From the NCBI RefSeq assembly GCF_945862485.1, contig NZ_CAMAYF010000004.1:62001-126000 (forward strand): a DNA stretch of 64,000 nucleotides, given 5' to 3'. This document shows, piece after piece, positions 38,689-48,057 of the stretch (position 1 is its first letter; each line of letters opens with the position of its first letter). The notes beneath the pieces are model-generated. The model searched no databases. It had not been told where the DNA came from and saw only the letters and a list, made by a program, of their open reading frames with translations. The stretch comes from Sphingorhabdus sp. EL138. Lineage in GTDB: Bacteria > Pseudomonadota > Alphaproteobacteria > Sphingomonadales > Sphingomonadaceae. A program made the translations under genes and the position numbers.

Positions 38689-39582
38689 TTATTCGACCCA
38701 CTCAAGCCCAATGTCGCGATACAGGCTGAGGTCCTCATCCCATTTGGCATGCACCTTCACATGCAAATAGAGATGGACCTTCACGCCCATGAGCTTGGCC
38801 AGTTCAAGACGCGCTGCCTCACCAATGGCTTTAATCCGTGTGCCGCCTTTGCCCAGAACGATGGCGCGCTGCGTGGGTCGCGCTACTAAGATCTGCTGGT
38901 GGATTTCTAGCGACCCGTCCTCGCGTTCGCTATATTTTTCAGTCTCGACGGCGCTGGCATAAGGAAGCTCTTCGTGCAGTTGCAGATAGAGTTGCTCGCG
39001 TGTTATTTCTGACGCGATCAAGCGCTCGGTTGCGTCAGACACTTGGTCTTCTGGGAAATGCCATTCGCCCTCAGGCATATTGTCAGCAAGCGCGGTTTTG
39101 AACTCTTCTAGGCCATCACCAGTCGCAGCACTGATATAATAAATTTGTTCAAACGCGCATTTATCCGTCAGTTTCGTGGTCAAAGCGAGCAATTTGTCCT
39201 TGGCGGCAATGTCGACCTTGTTGAGCACGAGCCATTTGCGTTCTGGGCGGTCCTTTAATCCTTCAAGGATCTTTTCCACTTTCGGTCCTGCGCCCGCGCG
39301 GCCGTCGACAATCAACGCGATCATGTCGGCATCGCCCGCGCCATCCCAAGCTGCCGCGACCATTGCGCGGTCAAACCTGCGTTGCGCCGCGAAAATGCCC
39401 GGTGTGTCGACCAAGATTATCTGCGTTTCGCCGGCCAAGGCTACACCCAACATGCGTGTGCGCGTGGTTTGTGCCTTGGGGCTAACAATCGCGACCTTCT
39501 GTCCGACCAGAGCATTGACCAAGGTCGACTTGCCCGCATTTGGCGCGCCGATAATGGCGACATGTCCGCATTTTTTTGTCAT
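38689..39582 (-). CDS. era: GTPase Era
   Basis: GTPase that binds 16S rRNA during 30S assembly. The 297-residue protein has G1 IIGAPNAGKSTLVN (about residues 9-22), the switch region AQTTRTRMLG, G3 VDTPGIF, G4 LNKVDIA and a C-terminal KH domain with GKGGTRIKAIGEAARLEL (about 240-257) and KWDEDLSLYRDIGL. It is last in lepB-rnc-era; ATG overlaps the rnc stop by 4 bases. The C-terminal end faces topA. Confidence 0.97.
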   Translation of the reverse strand: MTKKCGHVAIIGAPNAGKSTLVNALVGQKVAIVSPKAQTTRTRMLGVALAGETQIILVDTPGIFAAQRRFDRAMVAAAWDGAGDADMIALIVDGRAGAGPKVEKILEGLKDRPERKWLVLNKVDIAAKDKLLALTTKLTDKCAFEQIYYISAATGDGLEEFKTALADNMPEGEWHFPEDQVSDATERLIASEITREQLYLQLHEELPYASAVETEKYSEREDGSLEIHQQILVARPTQRAIVLGKGGTRIKAIGEAARLELAKLMGVKVHLYLHVKVHAKWDEDLSLYRDIGLEWVE

Positions 39583-40247
39583 GCGTTGGCTTCCAAAAAT
39601 GCAAGTGCAGCGGCGGTTTCAGCGGCCTGTTTGCTGTTGGCCGTGGCCGCAACAGGTGCAAAGCCCTTTACGGTGACGGTGATTTCAAATCTCATGGCGT
39701 GGGGAGGGCCTTCTTTTTTGGTGATGACATATTCAGGCACCTTACGCCCGTGGGCGGCGCACCATTCTTGGAGTTCGGATTTAGGATGTTTGGGGGCACC
39801 ATTTGCGGATTCAAGAAGTGGCCTCCAGAGCCGTTCTACAAGATCGCGGGTGACGAGTAGGCCATGGTCCAGATACACAGCGCCAATAATCGCCTCCATG
39901 ACATCACCCAGCACATTGTCGCTTTGTTGGGCACCATCATCGCGGGCTTGCTTTCCAAGCCGGACATAAGGCGGCAGGCCGATTTGTCGTGCAATCTCTG
40001 CGCAGGTTACGCCTGACACCAGCGCATTCAACCGATGCGACAGCCGTCCCTCGGCCTCATCCTTATAGCTATGATAAAGCATGTCGGCGATGATCAGACC
40101 CAATATCCGATCGCCCAGAAATTCAAGTCGTTGATAGTCCGGTTGCCCCGTACTGCCATGCGTGAGTGCACGCTGGTATAGGGCAATGTCTTTTGGCCGT
40201 TCGGGAAGTAACTCGGATAGCCAAGCCTCTTGTTCGTCGTTCGTCAA
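39579..40247 (-). CDS. rnc: Ribonuclease III
   Basis: Cleaves double-stranded RNA in rRNA and mRNA processing. The 222-residue protein has the catalytic signature RLEFLGDRILGLIIA (about residues 37-51), the second metal residues in DVMEAIIGAVYLDHG (about 108-122) and a C-terminal dsRNA-binding domain (about 150-220) with PKSELQEWCAAHG and ANSKQAAETAAALAFLE. The start is taken as TTG at 40247, which overlaps the lepB stop as TTGA and gives a family-normal N-terminus; the nearest ATG (40295) lies 16 codons further inside lepB. AAGGG precedes the TTG closely. Confidence 0.94.
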   Translation of the reverse strand: MTNDEQEAWLSELLPERPKDIALYQRALTHGSTGQPDYQRLEFLGDRILGLIIADMLYHSYKDEAEGRLSHRLNALVSGVTCAEIARQIGLPPYVRLGKQARDDGAQQSDNVLGDVMEAIIGAVYLDHGLLVTRDLVERLWRPLLESANGAPKHPKSELQEWCAAHGRKVPEYVITKKEGPPHAMRFEITVTVKGFAPVAATANSKQAAETAAALAFLEANA

Positions 40248-41113
40248 AACCCTTGTCCAATACGTTCCGCGCGCGTGGCCGTAAACCAGGTCCATGGCAG
40301 CAGCCAATGCGACGATCCATCCGTGGAGAACACCGAGACCAAAGCGCGGCCCACCAGATTTTCCTGCGGTACCATACCGATGGCGCCGGGCTTTTCGATG
40401 GGTGACCATCTGCTGTCGGCGCTGCGGTCCCGATTATCGCCCATCAGGAACAGGTCGCCTTGCCCAACAACAAAGGCTTCGGTGTTGTCACCCTCTAGAC
40501 CGTTCGCAAGATCCAGAATTTCGTAGCTTCTGCCCTCCGGCAATGTCTCGCGAAAACGGGGGTAGCGGCATTGCGTGCCGCCCTTCGCTGCGGGTTCTTC
40601 CATATCAGGACGCCAGCAAGGGAATGGGTTGCGGTCAAGCGCAGCAGCATCACGCATATTTTGTGTAACCGGAATGACCAGATCGGCAATCCGCTCCTTC
40701 TTGACGGCGACGCCATTGATTTCGAGGATGCCCTCGCGCATCTGAATGACATCACCGGGCAGGCCAATGACGCGCTTTATATAATCGGTACCGTTAGACA
40801 TCGGGGCCTTGAAAACCACCACATCACCGCGTTCTGGTTGGTTAGCAAAAATCCGTCCGGGGATAATCGGTAAGGCAAAAGGAAGGCTGTTTTTGGAATA
40901 GCCATATGGCCATTTCGCCACGAGTAGATAATCGCCGATGAGCAAGCGTGGCTGCATCGATTCCGACGGGATGTTGAAGGGCGAAACGATAAAACTACGT
41001 AATATGAAAACGAACAAGGCAAGCTTCAGCAAGAAGCCACCATATTCGCGCCATTCTGACGATGCAGGCGCAGTTGCAGATGAATCACGCGGCTTTTCAG
41101 TATTTGAAGTCAC
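40244..41113 (-). CDS. lepB: Signal peptidase I
   Basis: Inner-membrane serine protease that removes signal peptides from exported proteins. The 289-residue protein has one clear N-terminal transmembrane helix (about residues 26-43), catalytic Ser in NIPSESMQPRL (about 52), catalytic Lys in DYIKRVIGLPGD (about 113) and box E GDNRDRSADSRW (about 226-237). A Cys pair in the insert (PCWRPD, TQCRYPR) may form a periplasmic disulfide. It heads the overlapping lepB-rnc-era operon and is divergent from pgi. Confidence 0.96.
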   Translation of the reverse strand: MTSNTEKPRDSSATAPASSEWREYGGFLLKLALFVFILRSFIVSPFNIPSESMQPRLLIGDYLLVAKWPYGYSKNSLPFALPIIPGRIFANQPERGDVVVFKAPMSNGTDYIKRVIGLPGDVIQMREGILEINGVAVKKERIADLVIPVTQNMRDAAALDRNPFPCWRPDMEEPAAKGGTQCRYPRFRETLPEGRSYEILDLANGLEGDNTEAFVVGQGDLFLMGDNRDRSADSRWSPIEKPGAIGMVPQENLVGRALVSVFSTDGSSHWLLPWTWFTATRAERIGQGF

Positions 41114-41234
41114 AAAATCTCACAAAAAATTGTCGTCCAATGACGGATAGGCTGGCCTTTTACCGTGAAGGCGCGTTATTTGCCAGCGCCGAGATTCACG
41201 CTGCGTTACGACGCCAATAATGATGAGACCGAAA

Positions 41235-42737
41235 ATGACCGATAATCGATGGGTTGCGTTGGAACAGCATCAGTCGCAATCCCTTGTTAACCTGTTCGCG
41301 TCGGACGTTCATCGCGTGGGCAAAATGACTGTAGAGGACATGGGCCTTCGTTTCGACCTGTCAAAAACGCATCTCGATGATGCGGCGTTAAGTCATTTTG
41401 CCAAGCTTGGGGAAGATATGCAGCTTGACGCTGCAAAGGCTTCTTTATTTTCGGGTGCCGCTATCAATGTGACCGAAGGGCGCGCCGCAGAGCATCCTGC
41501 CGAACGCGGGTTGGGCGATCCCGAATCCGTCGCTTATGCGCGCGCGCTGCAGCAACGCATCCGCGGGTTGGTTGAGGCTATTGATGCCGGCCTGATGGGC
41601 GACATCCGTCATATATTGCATATCGGCATTGGCGGATCGGCACTTGGCCCTAAATTGCTCATCGACGCACTGGGCCGCGATGGCGCACGTTATGACGTTA
41701 AAGTGGTGTCCAATATTGATGGGGCTGCGTTGACGGAAGCGGTGAAGGACATGGACCCGCACAAGACGATTGTCGCCGTTGCTTCCAAAACCTTTACCAC
41801 CACGGAAACGTTGCTCAATGCCACAAGCGCCATGGAATGGATGCGCGACGGCGGTGTGGCAGACCCTTACGCACAGTTTGTCGCACTAACAGCCTATCCC
41901 GATAAAGCGATCGAATGGGGCATCGACGAAAGCCGGATATTGCCGTTCAACGAAACCGTGGGTGGCCGTTATTCCTTGTGGTGCTCCATCGGCTTTCCCG
42001 TTGCGCTTGGTCTTGGATGGTCGGTGTATCAGGAACTGCTGGATGGTGCAGCCGCCATGGACGCGCATTTCCGCAATGCCCCTAACATGGAGAACGCCCC
42101 AACCTTGGCTGCATTTGCGGATCTTTATTATGCTCAAACCAAGGCATGTCAGACACGTGCGGTATTTGCCTATGATGAGCGTTTGCGCCTACTACCTGAT
42201 TATCTTCAGCAGCTAGAGATGGAATCAAACGGCAAGTCGGTAACTGCCGAAGGCGCGCCGCTTGGACGCCACAGCGCGCCTGTGACATGGGGCGGCGTAG
42301 GCACCGATGCACAGCATGCCGTGTTCCAATTGCTGCATCAGGGCACGCATCTGATCCCCGTCGAATTCATTGCCAGCAAGACGCCGGGGCATGATTTCGA
42401 TACCGCGCATCATGAAACCTTGCTGGTCAATTGCTTTGCCCAAGGCGCGGCACTGATGGCGGGGCAGAAATCCGATGATTTGGCGCGCAATTATGTCGGC
42501 AACCGTCCGTCTACGACGATATTGTTGGATGACGTCACGCCCGCAACGGTGGGGGCATTGATAGCGTTTTACGAACACCGGACATTTGTGAATGCGGTTC
42601 TATTGGGCATTAACCCCTTCGACCAATTCGGCGTTGAGCTTGGCAAGCAAATTGCCAAAAGCATTAGCGACAATGGTGCAAGCGGTTTTGACCCGTCTAC
42701 CACTGCGCTGATCGCAGCGGCGCTGGGCGATATCTGA
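41235..42737 (+). CDS. pgi: Glucose-6-phosphate isomerase
   Basis: Interconverts glucose 6-phosphate and fructose 6-phosphate. The 500-residue protein has GIGGSALGPKLLIDAL, SKTFTTTETLLNA (sugar-phosphate binding), NETVGGRYSLWCSIGFP (PGI signature 1, about residues 241-257), catalytic Glu in YLQQLEMESNGKSV, GGVGTDAQHAVFQLLHQG with catalytic His, and C-terminal FDQFGVELGKQIAK with catalytic Lys. The start is ambiguous between ATG at 41220, 41223 and 41235; 41235 (MTDNRWVALEQH) best fits the family. With tpiA it indicates a working lower/upper hexose route. Confidence 0.95.
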   Translation: MTDNRWVALEQHQSQSLVNLFASDVHRVGKMTVEDMGLRFDLSKTHLDDAALSHFAKLGEDMQLDAAKASLFSGAAINVTEGRAAEHPAERGLGDPESVAYARALQQRIRGLVEAIDAGLMGDIRHILHIGIGGSALGPKLLIDALGRDGARYDVKVVSNIDGAALTEAVKDMDPHKTIVAVASKTFTTTETLLNATSAMEWMRDGGVADPYAQFVALTAYPDKAIEWGIDESRILPFNETVGGRYSLWCSIGFPVALGLGWSVYQELLDGAAAMDAHFRNAPNMENAPTLAAFADLYYAQTKACQTRAVFAYDERLRLLPDYLQQLEMESNGKSVTAEGAPLGRHSAPVTWGGVGTDAQHAVFQLLHQGTHLIPVEFIASKTPGHDFDTAHHETLLVNCFAQGAALMAGQKSDDLARNYVGNRPSTTILLDDVTPATVGALIAFYEHRTFVNAVLLGINPFDQFGVELGKQIAKSISDNGASGFDPSTTALIAAALGDI

Positions 42738-42794
42738 GCCATCGGTAATTATGCGATAACAATGGGCGAGAATTCCCGTTGGTAAAATGATGAA

Positions 42795-42821
42795 CCTGTC
42801 CCCATATCGCGGGGACACAGG
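42795..42821 (+). promoter_or_regulatory. Hairpin abutting the gor ribosome-binding site
   Basis: CCTGTCCCC and GGGGACACAGG form a stem with one bulged base around ATATCGC. The 3' arm overlaps the start of the Shine-Dalgarno AGGAAAG (42819-42825). It could tune translation of glutathione reductase or end leaky pgi transcripts, although no T-tract follows. Confidence 0.4.
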
Positions 42822-42833
42822 AAAGAACAATAT

Positions 42834-44180
42834 ATGGCTGATTTTGACTATGATCTCTTCGTCATTGGCGCAGGCTCCGGCGGCGTCCGTGCTGCGCGCA
42901 TTGCGGCATCGCATGGCGCGCGTGTTGTCGTGGCGGAGGAGCATCGTGTTGGCGGCACCTGCGTCATTCGCGGCTGTGTGCCCAAAAAGCTGTTGGTTTA
43001 TGGATCGCATTTCGCCGAAGATTTGCACGACGCACAACGTTTTGGCTGGAACACCGAAGGCGCGACATTTGATTGGAGCGTCCTGCGCGACAATGTCGCT
43101 GCCGAGGTCAACCGTTTGGAAGGGCTATATGGCCAGACGCTTGGCAACAACAAGGTCGAGGTTTTTCGCGAACGCGCGACAGTGACTGGGCCAAACAGCG
43201 TTCAACTTTCCGGCGGGCGGGACATTACCGCGGCGCATATCTTGATTGCCACGGGCGCGTGGCCCTCGGTCCCGGAAATTCCGGGCGCAGGCCATGGGAT
43301 CACATCGAACGAAGTTTTCAGTCTTCCTGAATTGCCCAAGCGCGCCGTGATTGTGGGCGGTGGTTATATTGCAAATGAATTTGCCGGTATTTTTAACGAA
43401 TTGGGTGTTGAAGTTAAACTTGTCACACATGGCGACCGCATATTGCGCAGCTATGATGACGAGATTGTCGATCGCTTGGTCGACCTAAGTCGTCAAAAAG
43501 GTATCGATGTCCATTTCCACTTCGGCATCAAATCGGTGACGAAACAGGATGACGGCACCCTTTTGATTACCGGCGACAACGGCGAGGTCATCGAGACCGA
43601 TTTGCTGTTATGGGCCATCGGACGCACGCCGCATACGATTGGGCTTGGCTTAGAGCAGGTCGGCGTTGACCTTGGCAAAGACGGGTCGGTGAAGGTCGGT
43701 GACGACAACCGCACAAATATTCCAAGCATTTACGCAGTTGGTGACGTCACCAACCGTGTGCAATTGACGCCGATTGCCATCCGTGAAGGTCATGCCTTTG
43801 CCGACAGCGTGTTCGGCAACAATCCGCGTACGGTCAATTATGACTGCATTCCAACGGCGGTTTTCAGCAACCCACCCATTGCCAGCGTGGGTATGACCGA
43901 GGCGGAAGCACGGACGCAACATGATGACGTCAAAGTCTACAAAAGCGATTTTCGCGCTATGAAAAACGTGTTGGCCGACCGCAATGAGCGGGCCTTGTAT
44001 AAAATGATTGTGGCAGGTCCCACTGAACGGGTTGTCGGCCTTCACTTAATCGGCCCCGACAGCGGCGAAATTCTGCAAGCGGCGGCCATTGCGGTTAAGG
44101 CAGGGCTTACCAAGCAGGATTTTGACGATACCGTCGCCTTGCACCCGAGCATGTCCGAAGAATTGGTGTTGATGAAATAA
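42834..44180 (+). CDS. gor: Glutathione-disulfide reductase
   Basis: NADPH-dependent flavoenzyme that regenerates reduced glutathione. The 448-residue protein has FAD-binding VIGAGSGGVRAARIA (about residues 10-24), the redox disulfide GGTCVIRGCVPKKL (about 40-53), the NADPH Rossmann VIVGGGYIANEFAGIF (about 169-184), YAVGDVTNRVQLTPIA and the C-terminal catalytic His in LHPSMSEELV (about 435-444). The HPS-SEE ending favours glutathione reductase over lipoamide dehydrogenase. It is directly followed by a convergent GST gene. Confidence 0.95.
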   Translation: MADFDYDLFVIGAGSGGVRAARIAASHGARVVVAEEHRVGGTCVIRGCVPKKLLVYGSHFAEDLHDAQRFGWNTEGATFDWSVLRDNVAAEVNRLEGLYGQTLGNNKVEVFRERATVTGPNSVQLSGGRDITAAHILIATGAWPSVPEIPGAGHGITSNEVFSLPELPKRAVIVGGGYIANEFAGIFNELGVEVKLVTHGDRILRSYDDEIVDRLVDLSRQKGIDVHFHFGIKSVTKQDDGTLLITGDNGEVIETDLLLWAIGRTPHTIGLGLEQVGVDLGKDGSVKVGDDNRTNIPSIYAVGDVTNRVQLTPIAIREGHAFADSVFGNNPRTVNYDCIPTAVFSNPPIASVGMTEAEARTQHDDVKVYKSDFRAMKNVLADRNERALYKMIVAGPTERVVGLHLIGPDSGEILQAAAIAVKAGLTKQDFDDTVALHPSMSEELVLMK

Positions 44181-44810
44181 TCAGGGAAAGTGCACCAGCG
44201 CATCGCCCGCTTTCCATTGCGGGTAGCGGGTCATGATAGCTGCGAACAGGTCGCTGCCAACAAAAGCGGCAAGCCAGCTTTGCAGCGCGGGCAGGGGCAA
44301 GGCCGAAAACCATGCGGCATCGGTTGCGGCAAATTGCCGAACAAAAGGAAATATGGCGATATCGGTGAAGGCTGGCTGTGTGCCGCCGAGATAGGGCGCG
44401 CCGGCCAATCGGTCATTCAGGTCACCAAGATGCATCAAGGCGGCGTCGCGATGTGGGCTGCCATCGGTCAGGTCATAACGATGCGGATATTTATACCTGT
44501 CCAGGGCTTGTTTAAATGGCCCGTCAGTCGCCAAAACTAGATTTTGGTCATCATGGGTCAGCCAGTCCTTGGGATCGCTTTGTGCGAGCGCCCAGCGCAT
44601 GATATCGAGACTTTGCTCTAACACCCCGCCATCGGGTAGCACCAAAACGGGAACGGTCCCTTTGGGGGATGCCTCTAACATTTCCGGTGGCTTGTCGCGC
44701 AACACGACCTCGCGTAGTTCCACGTGCACGCCGCTGACCGCGACGGCCATACGAGCGCGCATGGCATAAGGGCAGCGTCGGAAACTATAGAGGATGGGCA
44801 GGGTGGTCAT
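44181..44810 (-). CDS. Glutathione S-transferase family protein
   Basis: Thioredoxin-fold plus helical domain protein of 209 residues. The N-terminal part has YSFRRCPYAMRARMAVA (about residues 8-24), where a single Cys sits in the glutaredoxin-like CPYA position, then SPKGTVPVLVLPDGGVLEQSLDIM, which carries the cis-Pro and Glu-Ser glutathione-binding pair. The C-terminal helical domain includes PAFTDIAIFPFVRQF. The Cys suggests an omega/Grx2-like thiol transferase rather than a classical detoxifying GST. Its stop abuts the gor stop; both relate to glutathione, though convergent orientation excludes an operon. Confidence 0.88.
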   Translation of the reverse strand: MTTLPILYSFRRCPYAMRARMAVAVSGVHVELREVVLRDKPPEMLEASPKGTVPVLVLPDGGVLEQSLDIMRWALAQSDPKDWLTHDDQNLVLATDGPFKQALDRYKYPHRYDLTDGSPHRDAALMHLGDLNDRLAGAPYLGGTQPAFTDIAIFPFVRQFAATDAAWFSALPLPALQSWLAAFVGSDLFAAIMTRYPQWKAGDALVHFP

Positions 44811-44864
44811 TTGCCTATGCTGCGCCTTGTGTTTCGACTGCGGGTGACACCCATAAGCTGCAAA

Positions 44865-45806
44865 TTAGCGATCATCACGCGGATTAAAGCCAATATGCTG
44901 CTTGCCGCGCTTTTTGGCCAAGGCGATCTGCTTTTGCCGTTCCGCAAAACGGTCGCGATCCTCTTCGCTACGTTCGGCATAGCAAGCCGGGCACGACACG
45001 CCTTCGACAAAATGAACGGAGGCCTTATCCTCTTGTGAAATCGGGCGGCGGCACGCGTGGCAAAGCTCCATTTCACCAAGCTCTAAGCCATGCTTCACCG
45101 ACACGCGTTCATCGAATACGAAACATTCACCCTGCCATTTGCTTTGAGCTTCCGGAATATTCTCCAGATAGCGCAAAATGCCGCCTTCCAGATGATAGAC
45201 CTCGTCTATACCTTCTGCCTTCAAAAATGCCGTTGATTTTTCGCACCGAATTCCGCCTGTGCAGAACATGGCAAATTTTGTTTTGCCTGCTGCTAGCTCC
45301 GCACGATGCGCGCGAAACCAATCGGGAAATTCACTGAAGGATTTGGTTCTGGGGTCAACCGCACCTTCAAACGTGCCAATCGCCACCTCATAATCATTCC
45401 GCGTATCGATTAACACCGTGTCTGGATCGGAAATCAGCGCATTCCAATCCTCTGGCTGCACATAAGTGCCCACTTCACGTTTTGGGTCGATGCCCTCAAC
45501 CCCAAGCGTAACAATCTCTTTTTTCAGGCGCACCTTCATCCGGTAAAAGGGCATGTCCTTGGCAACTGAATATTTTACATCCAGTTCGGCGCACCCCGGG
45601 ATGTCGCGCAAAAACGCGATTAAGGCGTCGATGTCGGAAGGGTTTCCAGCCACGGTTCCATTGATGCCCTCATGCGCCAACAATATCGTGCCCTTGATGC
45701 CGCCCGCGGCGCATTGTGCCTGAATCCGTGGCTGCAGTTCCTCTGGCGCGTCAAATGCGACAAAGCGGTAGAGCGCGGCAACTTTAATGGGGTGAAGTTC
45801 GTCCAT
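44865..45806 (-). CDS. trhO: tRNA uridine(34) hydroxylase TrhO (rhodanese-like)
   Basis: Oxygen-dependent hydroxylase forming 5-hydroxyuridine at wobble U34 of some tRNAs. The 313-residue protein is family-normal: N-terminal ferredoxin-like domain with [11 protein letters not shown] (about residues 44-54), a rhodanese domain (about 120-220) with [18 protein letters not shown] and active-site Cys in [16 protein letters not shown], and a C-terminal region with CHACRRP and [21 protein letters not shown], a possible zinc site. It is divergent from the propionyl-CoA operon. Confidence 0.93.
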   Translation of the reverse strand: MDELHPIKVAALYRFVAFDAPEELQPRIQAQCAAGGIKGTILLAHEGINGTVAGNPSDIDALIAFLRDIPGCAELDVKYSVAKDMPFYRMKVRLKKEIVTLGVEGIDPKREVGTYVQPEDWNALISDPDTVLIDTRNDYEVAIGTFEGAVDPRTKSFSEFPDWFRAHRAELAAGKTKFAMFCTGGIRCEKSTAFLKAEGIDEVYHLEGGILRYLENIPEAQSKWQGECFVFDERVSVKHGLELGEMELCHACRRPISQEDKASVHFVEGVSCPACYAERSEEDRDRFAERQKQIALAKKRGKQHIGFNPRDDR

Positions 45807-45872
45807 GAAGCGGCTCTATAACGCGCTTTTTGGATTTTGGCAGCCTGCAATCTATGGCGGGGTAAACTGAAT

Positions 45873-45888
45873 TTAATCGCACGATTAA
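45873..45888. promoter_or_regulatory. Palindrome upstream of pccB
   Basis: TTAATCG-CA-CGATTAA is a perfect 7-base dyad in the trhO-pccB divergent gap, 62 bases before pccB, and is followed at once by TTTGCAA (45889-45895). It is a candidate operator for the propionyl-CoA operon. TTTGCAA-type sites have been linked to short-chain acyl-CoA regulators in other alphaproteobacteria; that link is from memory and untested here. Confidence 0.4.
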
Positions 45889-45950
45889 TTTGCAATTGCT
45901 GAGACAGGATGCCAAGGCTTTGGTCAACAAAATTGCTTATGGGGAATGCC

Positions 45951-47477
45951 ATGTCGGCCAATATCGCTGAACTGGAAGCACGCCGCGCGGCGTCGAAAAT
46001 GGGAGGTGGGCAAAAGCGTATTGATGCGCAGCACGCCAAGGGCCGCCTGACGGCCCGCGAACGCTTGGATATCTTGCTGGATGAAGGCAGCTTCGAAGAA
46101 CTCGACGCCTATGTCACACATAATTGCACCGATTTCGGCATGGCGGAGCAAAAAATACCGGGCGATGGCGTTGTCACGGGTAGCGGTACAATCAATGGCC
46201 GTCTGGTCTATGTCTACAGTCAGGATTTTACTGTATTCGGTGGGTCATTGTCCGAAGCCCATGCCATGAAAATCTGCAAAGTCATGGACAATGCAATGAA
46301 AGTCGGCGCGCCGGTTATCGGCCTGAACGACAGCGGCGGCGCACGCATACAAGAGGGCGTGGCTTCACTTGGCGGCTATGCCGAAGTGTTCCAACGCAAT
46401 GTCTTAGCCAGCGGCGTTGTCCCGCAAATTTCGCTGATCATGGGCCCATGTGCGGGCGGCGCGGTATATTCGCCCGCGATCACCGACTTCATCTTCATGG
46501 TGAAGGATTCGTCGTACATGTTCGTCACGGGTCCCGATGTTGTAAAAACAGTGACCAATGAGGTCGTGACGCAAGAGGAATTGGGGGGCGCGGTGTCGCA
46601 TACAACCAAATCTGGCGTGGCGGACAATGCGTTTGAAAATGATATAGATGCCTTGTTGTCGGTCCGCGATTTCTTTGACTATCTGCCTGAGAATAACCGC
46701 ACGGGCGTGCCTGAGCGACCGACTGAGGACCCATGGGACCGGATTGAATCCAGTCTCGACACCTTGATCCCACCCAGCGCGAACCAGCCTTATGACATGC
46801 ATGAGCTGATCCGCAAAACAGTCGATGAAGCCGATTTCTTTGAGGTCCAGCCCAGCCATGCGGCGAACATCATCATCGGCTTTGGACGGATTGAAGGCCG
46901 CACGGTAGGCATCGTCGCCAATCAGCCGATGGTGTTGGCAGGCGTGCTCGATATCAACAGTTCCAAAAAGGCCGCGCGCTTTGTGCGCTTCTGCGATGCT
47001 TTCGACATTCCGATCGTCAGCTTCGTTGACGTTCCGGGCTTTTTGCCTGGAACCGCGCAGGAATATGGCGGGATCATCAAGCATGGCGCGAAATTACTCT
47101 TCGCTTATGCCGAGGCGACGGTGCCTAAAATCACCATCATCACGCGCAAGGCTTATGGCGGCGCGTATGACGTGATGGCGTCCAAGCATCTGCGCGGCGA
47201 CCTCAATTACGCATGGCCAACCGCTGAAATTGCGGTGATGGGGGCAAAGGGCGCGGTCGAGATTATCTTCCGCGGGCTATCAGCCGAAGAGCAAGCGGTG
47301 AAAACCGCGGAATATGAAGACCGTTTCGCCAACCCCTTCGTGGCGGCAAGCAAGGGCTTTATCGATGAGGTTATCTACCCGCATTCCACGCGGAGGCGGA
47401 TTGCCTTGGGCTTACGGAAATTGCGGAACAAGGCGTTGGAAAACCCTTGGAAGAAGCATGATAATATTCCGTTGTGA
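45951..47477 (+). CDS. pccB: Propionyl-CoA carboxylase beta subunit (carboxyltransferase)
   Basis: Transfers the carboxyl group from biotin to propionyl-CoA, giving (S)-methylmalonyl-CoA. The 508-residue crotonase-fold protein has [20 protein letters not shown], the N-half oxyanion site [18 protein letters not shown] (about residues 117-134), [12 protein letters not shown], and the C-half [33 protein letters not shown] and [12 protein letters not shown]. The start at 45951 has GGGGA upstream. It heads the operon containing the epimerase, mutase, bioB and biotin-carrying alpha subunit, which fixes propionyl-CoA as the likely substrate over acetyl- or methylcrotonyl-CoA. Confidence 0.94.
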   Translation: MSANIAELEARRAASKMGGGQKRIDAQHAKGRLTARERLDILLDEGSFEELDAYVTHNCTDFGMAEQKIPGDGVVTGSGTINGRLVYVYSQDFTVFGGSLSEAHAMKICKVMDNAMKVGAPVIGLNDSGGARIQEGVASLGGYAEVFQRNVLASGVVPQISLIMGPCAGGAVYSPAITDFIFMVKDSSYMFVTGPDVVKTVTNEVVTQEELGGAVSHTTKSGVADNAFENDIDALLSVRDFFDYLPENNRTGVPERPTEDPWDRIESSLDTLIPPSANQPYDMHELIRKTVDEADFFEVQPSHAANIIIGFGRIEGRTVGIVANQPMVLAGVLDINSSKKAARFVRFCDAFDIPIVSFVDVPGFLPGTAQEYGGIIKHGAKLLFAYAEATVPKITIITRKAYGGAYDVMASKHLRGDLNYAWPTAEIAVMGAKGAVEIIFRGLSAEEQAVKTAEYEDRFANPFVAASKGFIDEVIYPHSTRRRIALGLRKLRNKALENPWKKHDNIPL

Positions 47478-47486
47478 GGATCTAAT

Positions 47487-47927
47487 ATGAAACTCGGACG
47501 TCTGAATCATATCGGCGTTGCGACGCCCTCCATCGCGGACAGCATCGTCTTTTACCGCGACGTGATGGGCGCGACCAAAATCCATGAACCGTTCGATCTG
47601 CCGGATCAGGGGGTGAAGGTCTGCTTTGTTGATACGCCCGGTGCAGATGGCGCGATGAATGGCACGCAAATTGAGTTGATTGAGCCGCTGCCCGGCAATG
47701 CATCCATCGCGGCGTTTCTGGAGAAAAATCCGGCGGGTGGGCAGCATCATGTCTGTTACGAGGTGCCCGATATCCATGCGGCAAAGGCCGCGTTCGAAGC
47801 GATGGGCAAACGCGTGCTGGGCGAGCCACGCATTGGCGCGCACGGGACGTTGATATTCTTTGTGCATCCCAAGGATATGCAAGGTGTTTTGACCGAGATT
47901 ATGGAGGTGGGTGTTACGGCGCACTGA
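47487..47927 (+). CDS. mce: Methylmalonyl-CoA epimerase
   Basis: Converts (S)- to (R)-methylmalonyl-CoA, the form used by the mutase. The 146-residue VOC-fold protein is family-normal, with metal and active-site blocks GRLNHIGVATPSI (His at about 8), QIELIEPL (Glu), GGQHHVCYEVPDI (His/Glu pair, about 91-103), IGAHGTLIFFVHPKD and VLTEIMEV. It starts 9 bases after pccB with a GAGGATC ribosome site, and a two-hairpin repeat follows it. Confidence 0.94.
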   Translation: MKLGRLNHIGVATPSIADSIVFYRDVMGATKIHEPFDLPDQGVKVCFVDTPGADGAMNGTQIELIEPLPGNASIAAFLEKNPAGGQHHVCYEVPDIHAAKAAFEAMGKRVLGEPRIGAHGTLIFFVHPKDMQGVLTEIMEVGVTAH

Positions 47928-47946
47928 CCGCGCATTAACCCCCAAT

Positions 47947-48036
47947 CGTCATGCTGAACTTGTTTCAGCATCCATCATGCCACTTTGACCGAAGAAGTGA
48001 GTGGTAAAATGGACCCTGAACAAGTTCAGGGTGACG
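47947..48036. repeat. Dispersed two-hairpin repeat, copy B (complete)
   Basis: A 90-base element bounded by CGTCA and TGACG. The left hairpin is ATGCTGAA-CTTGT-TTCAGCAT and the right is ACCCTGAA-CAAG-TTCAGGGT, separated by about 40 bases with CCATCATGCCAC and AAATGG. It fills most of the 130-base mce-scpA gap. Copies A and C share the arms; the pattern resembles REP/BIME elements. Confidence 0.88.
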
Positions 48037-48057
48037 TGTTAATAAATGGAAGTTTTT

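Noticed and set aside
46404-47084. Long antisense frame (226 codons) opposite pccB
   Set aside because: Shadow of a conserved carboxyltransferase gene, no domain or ribosome site.
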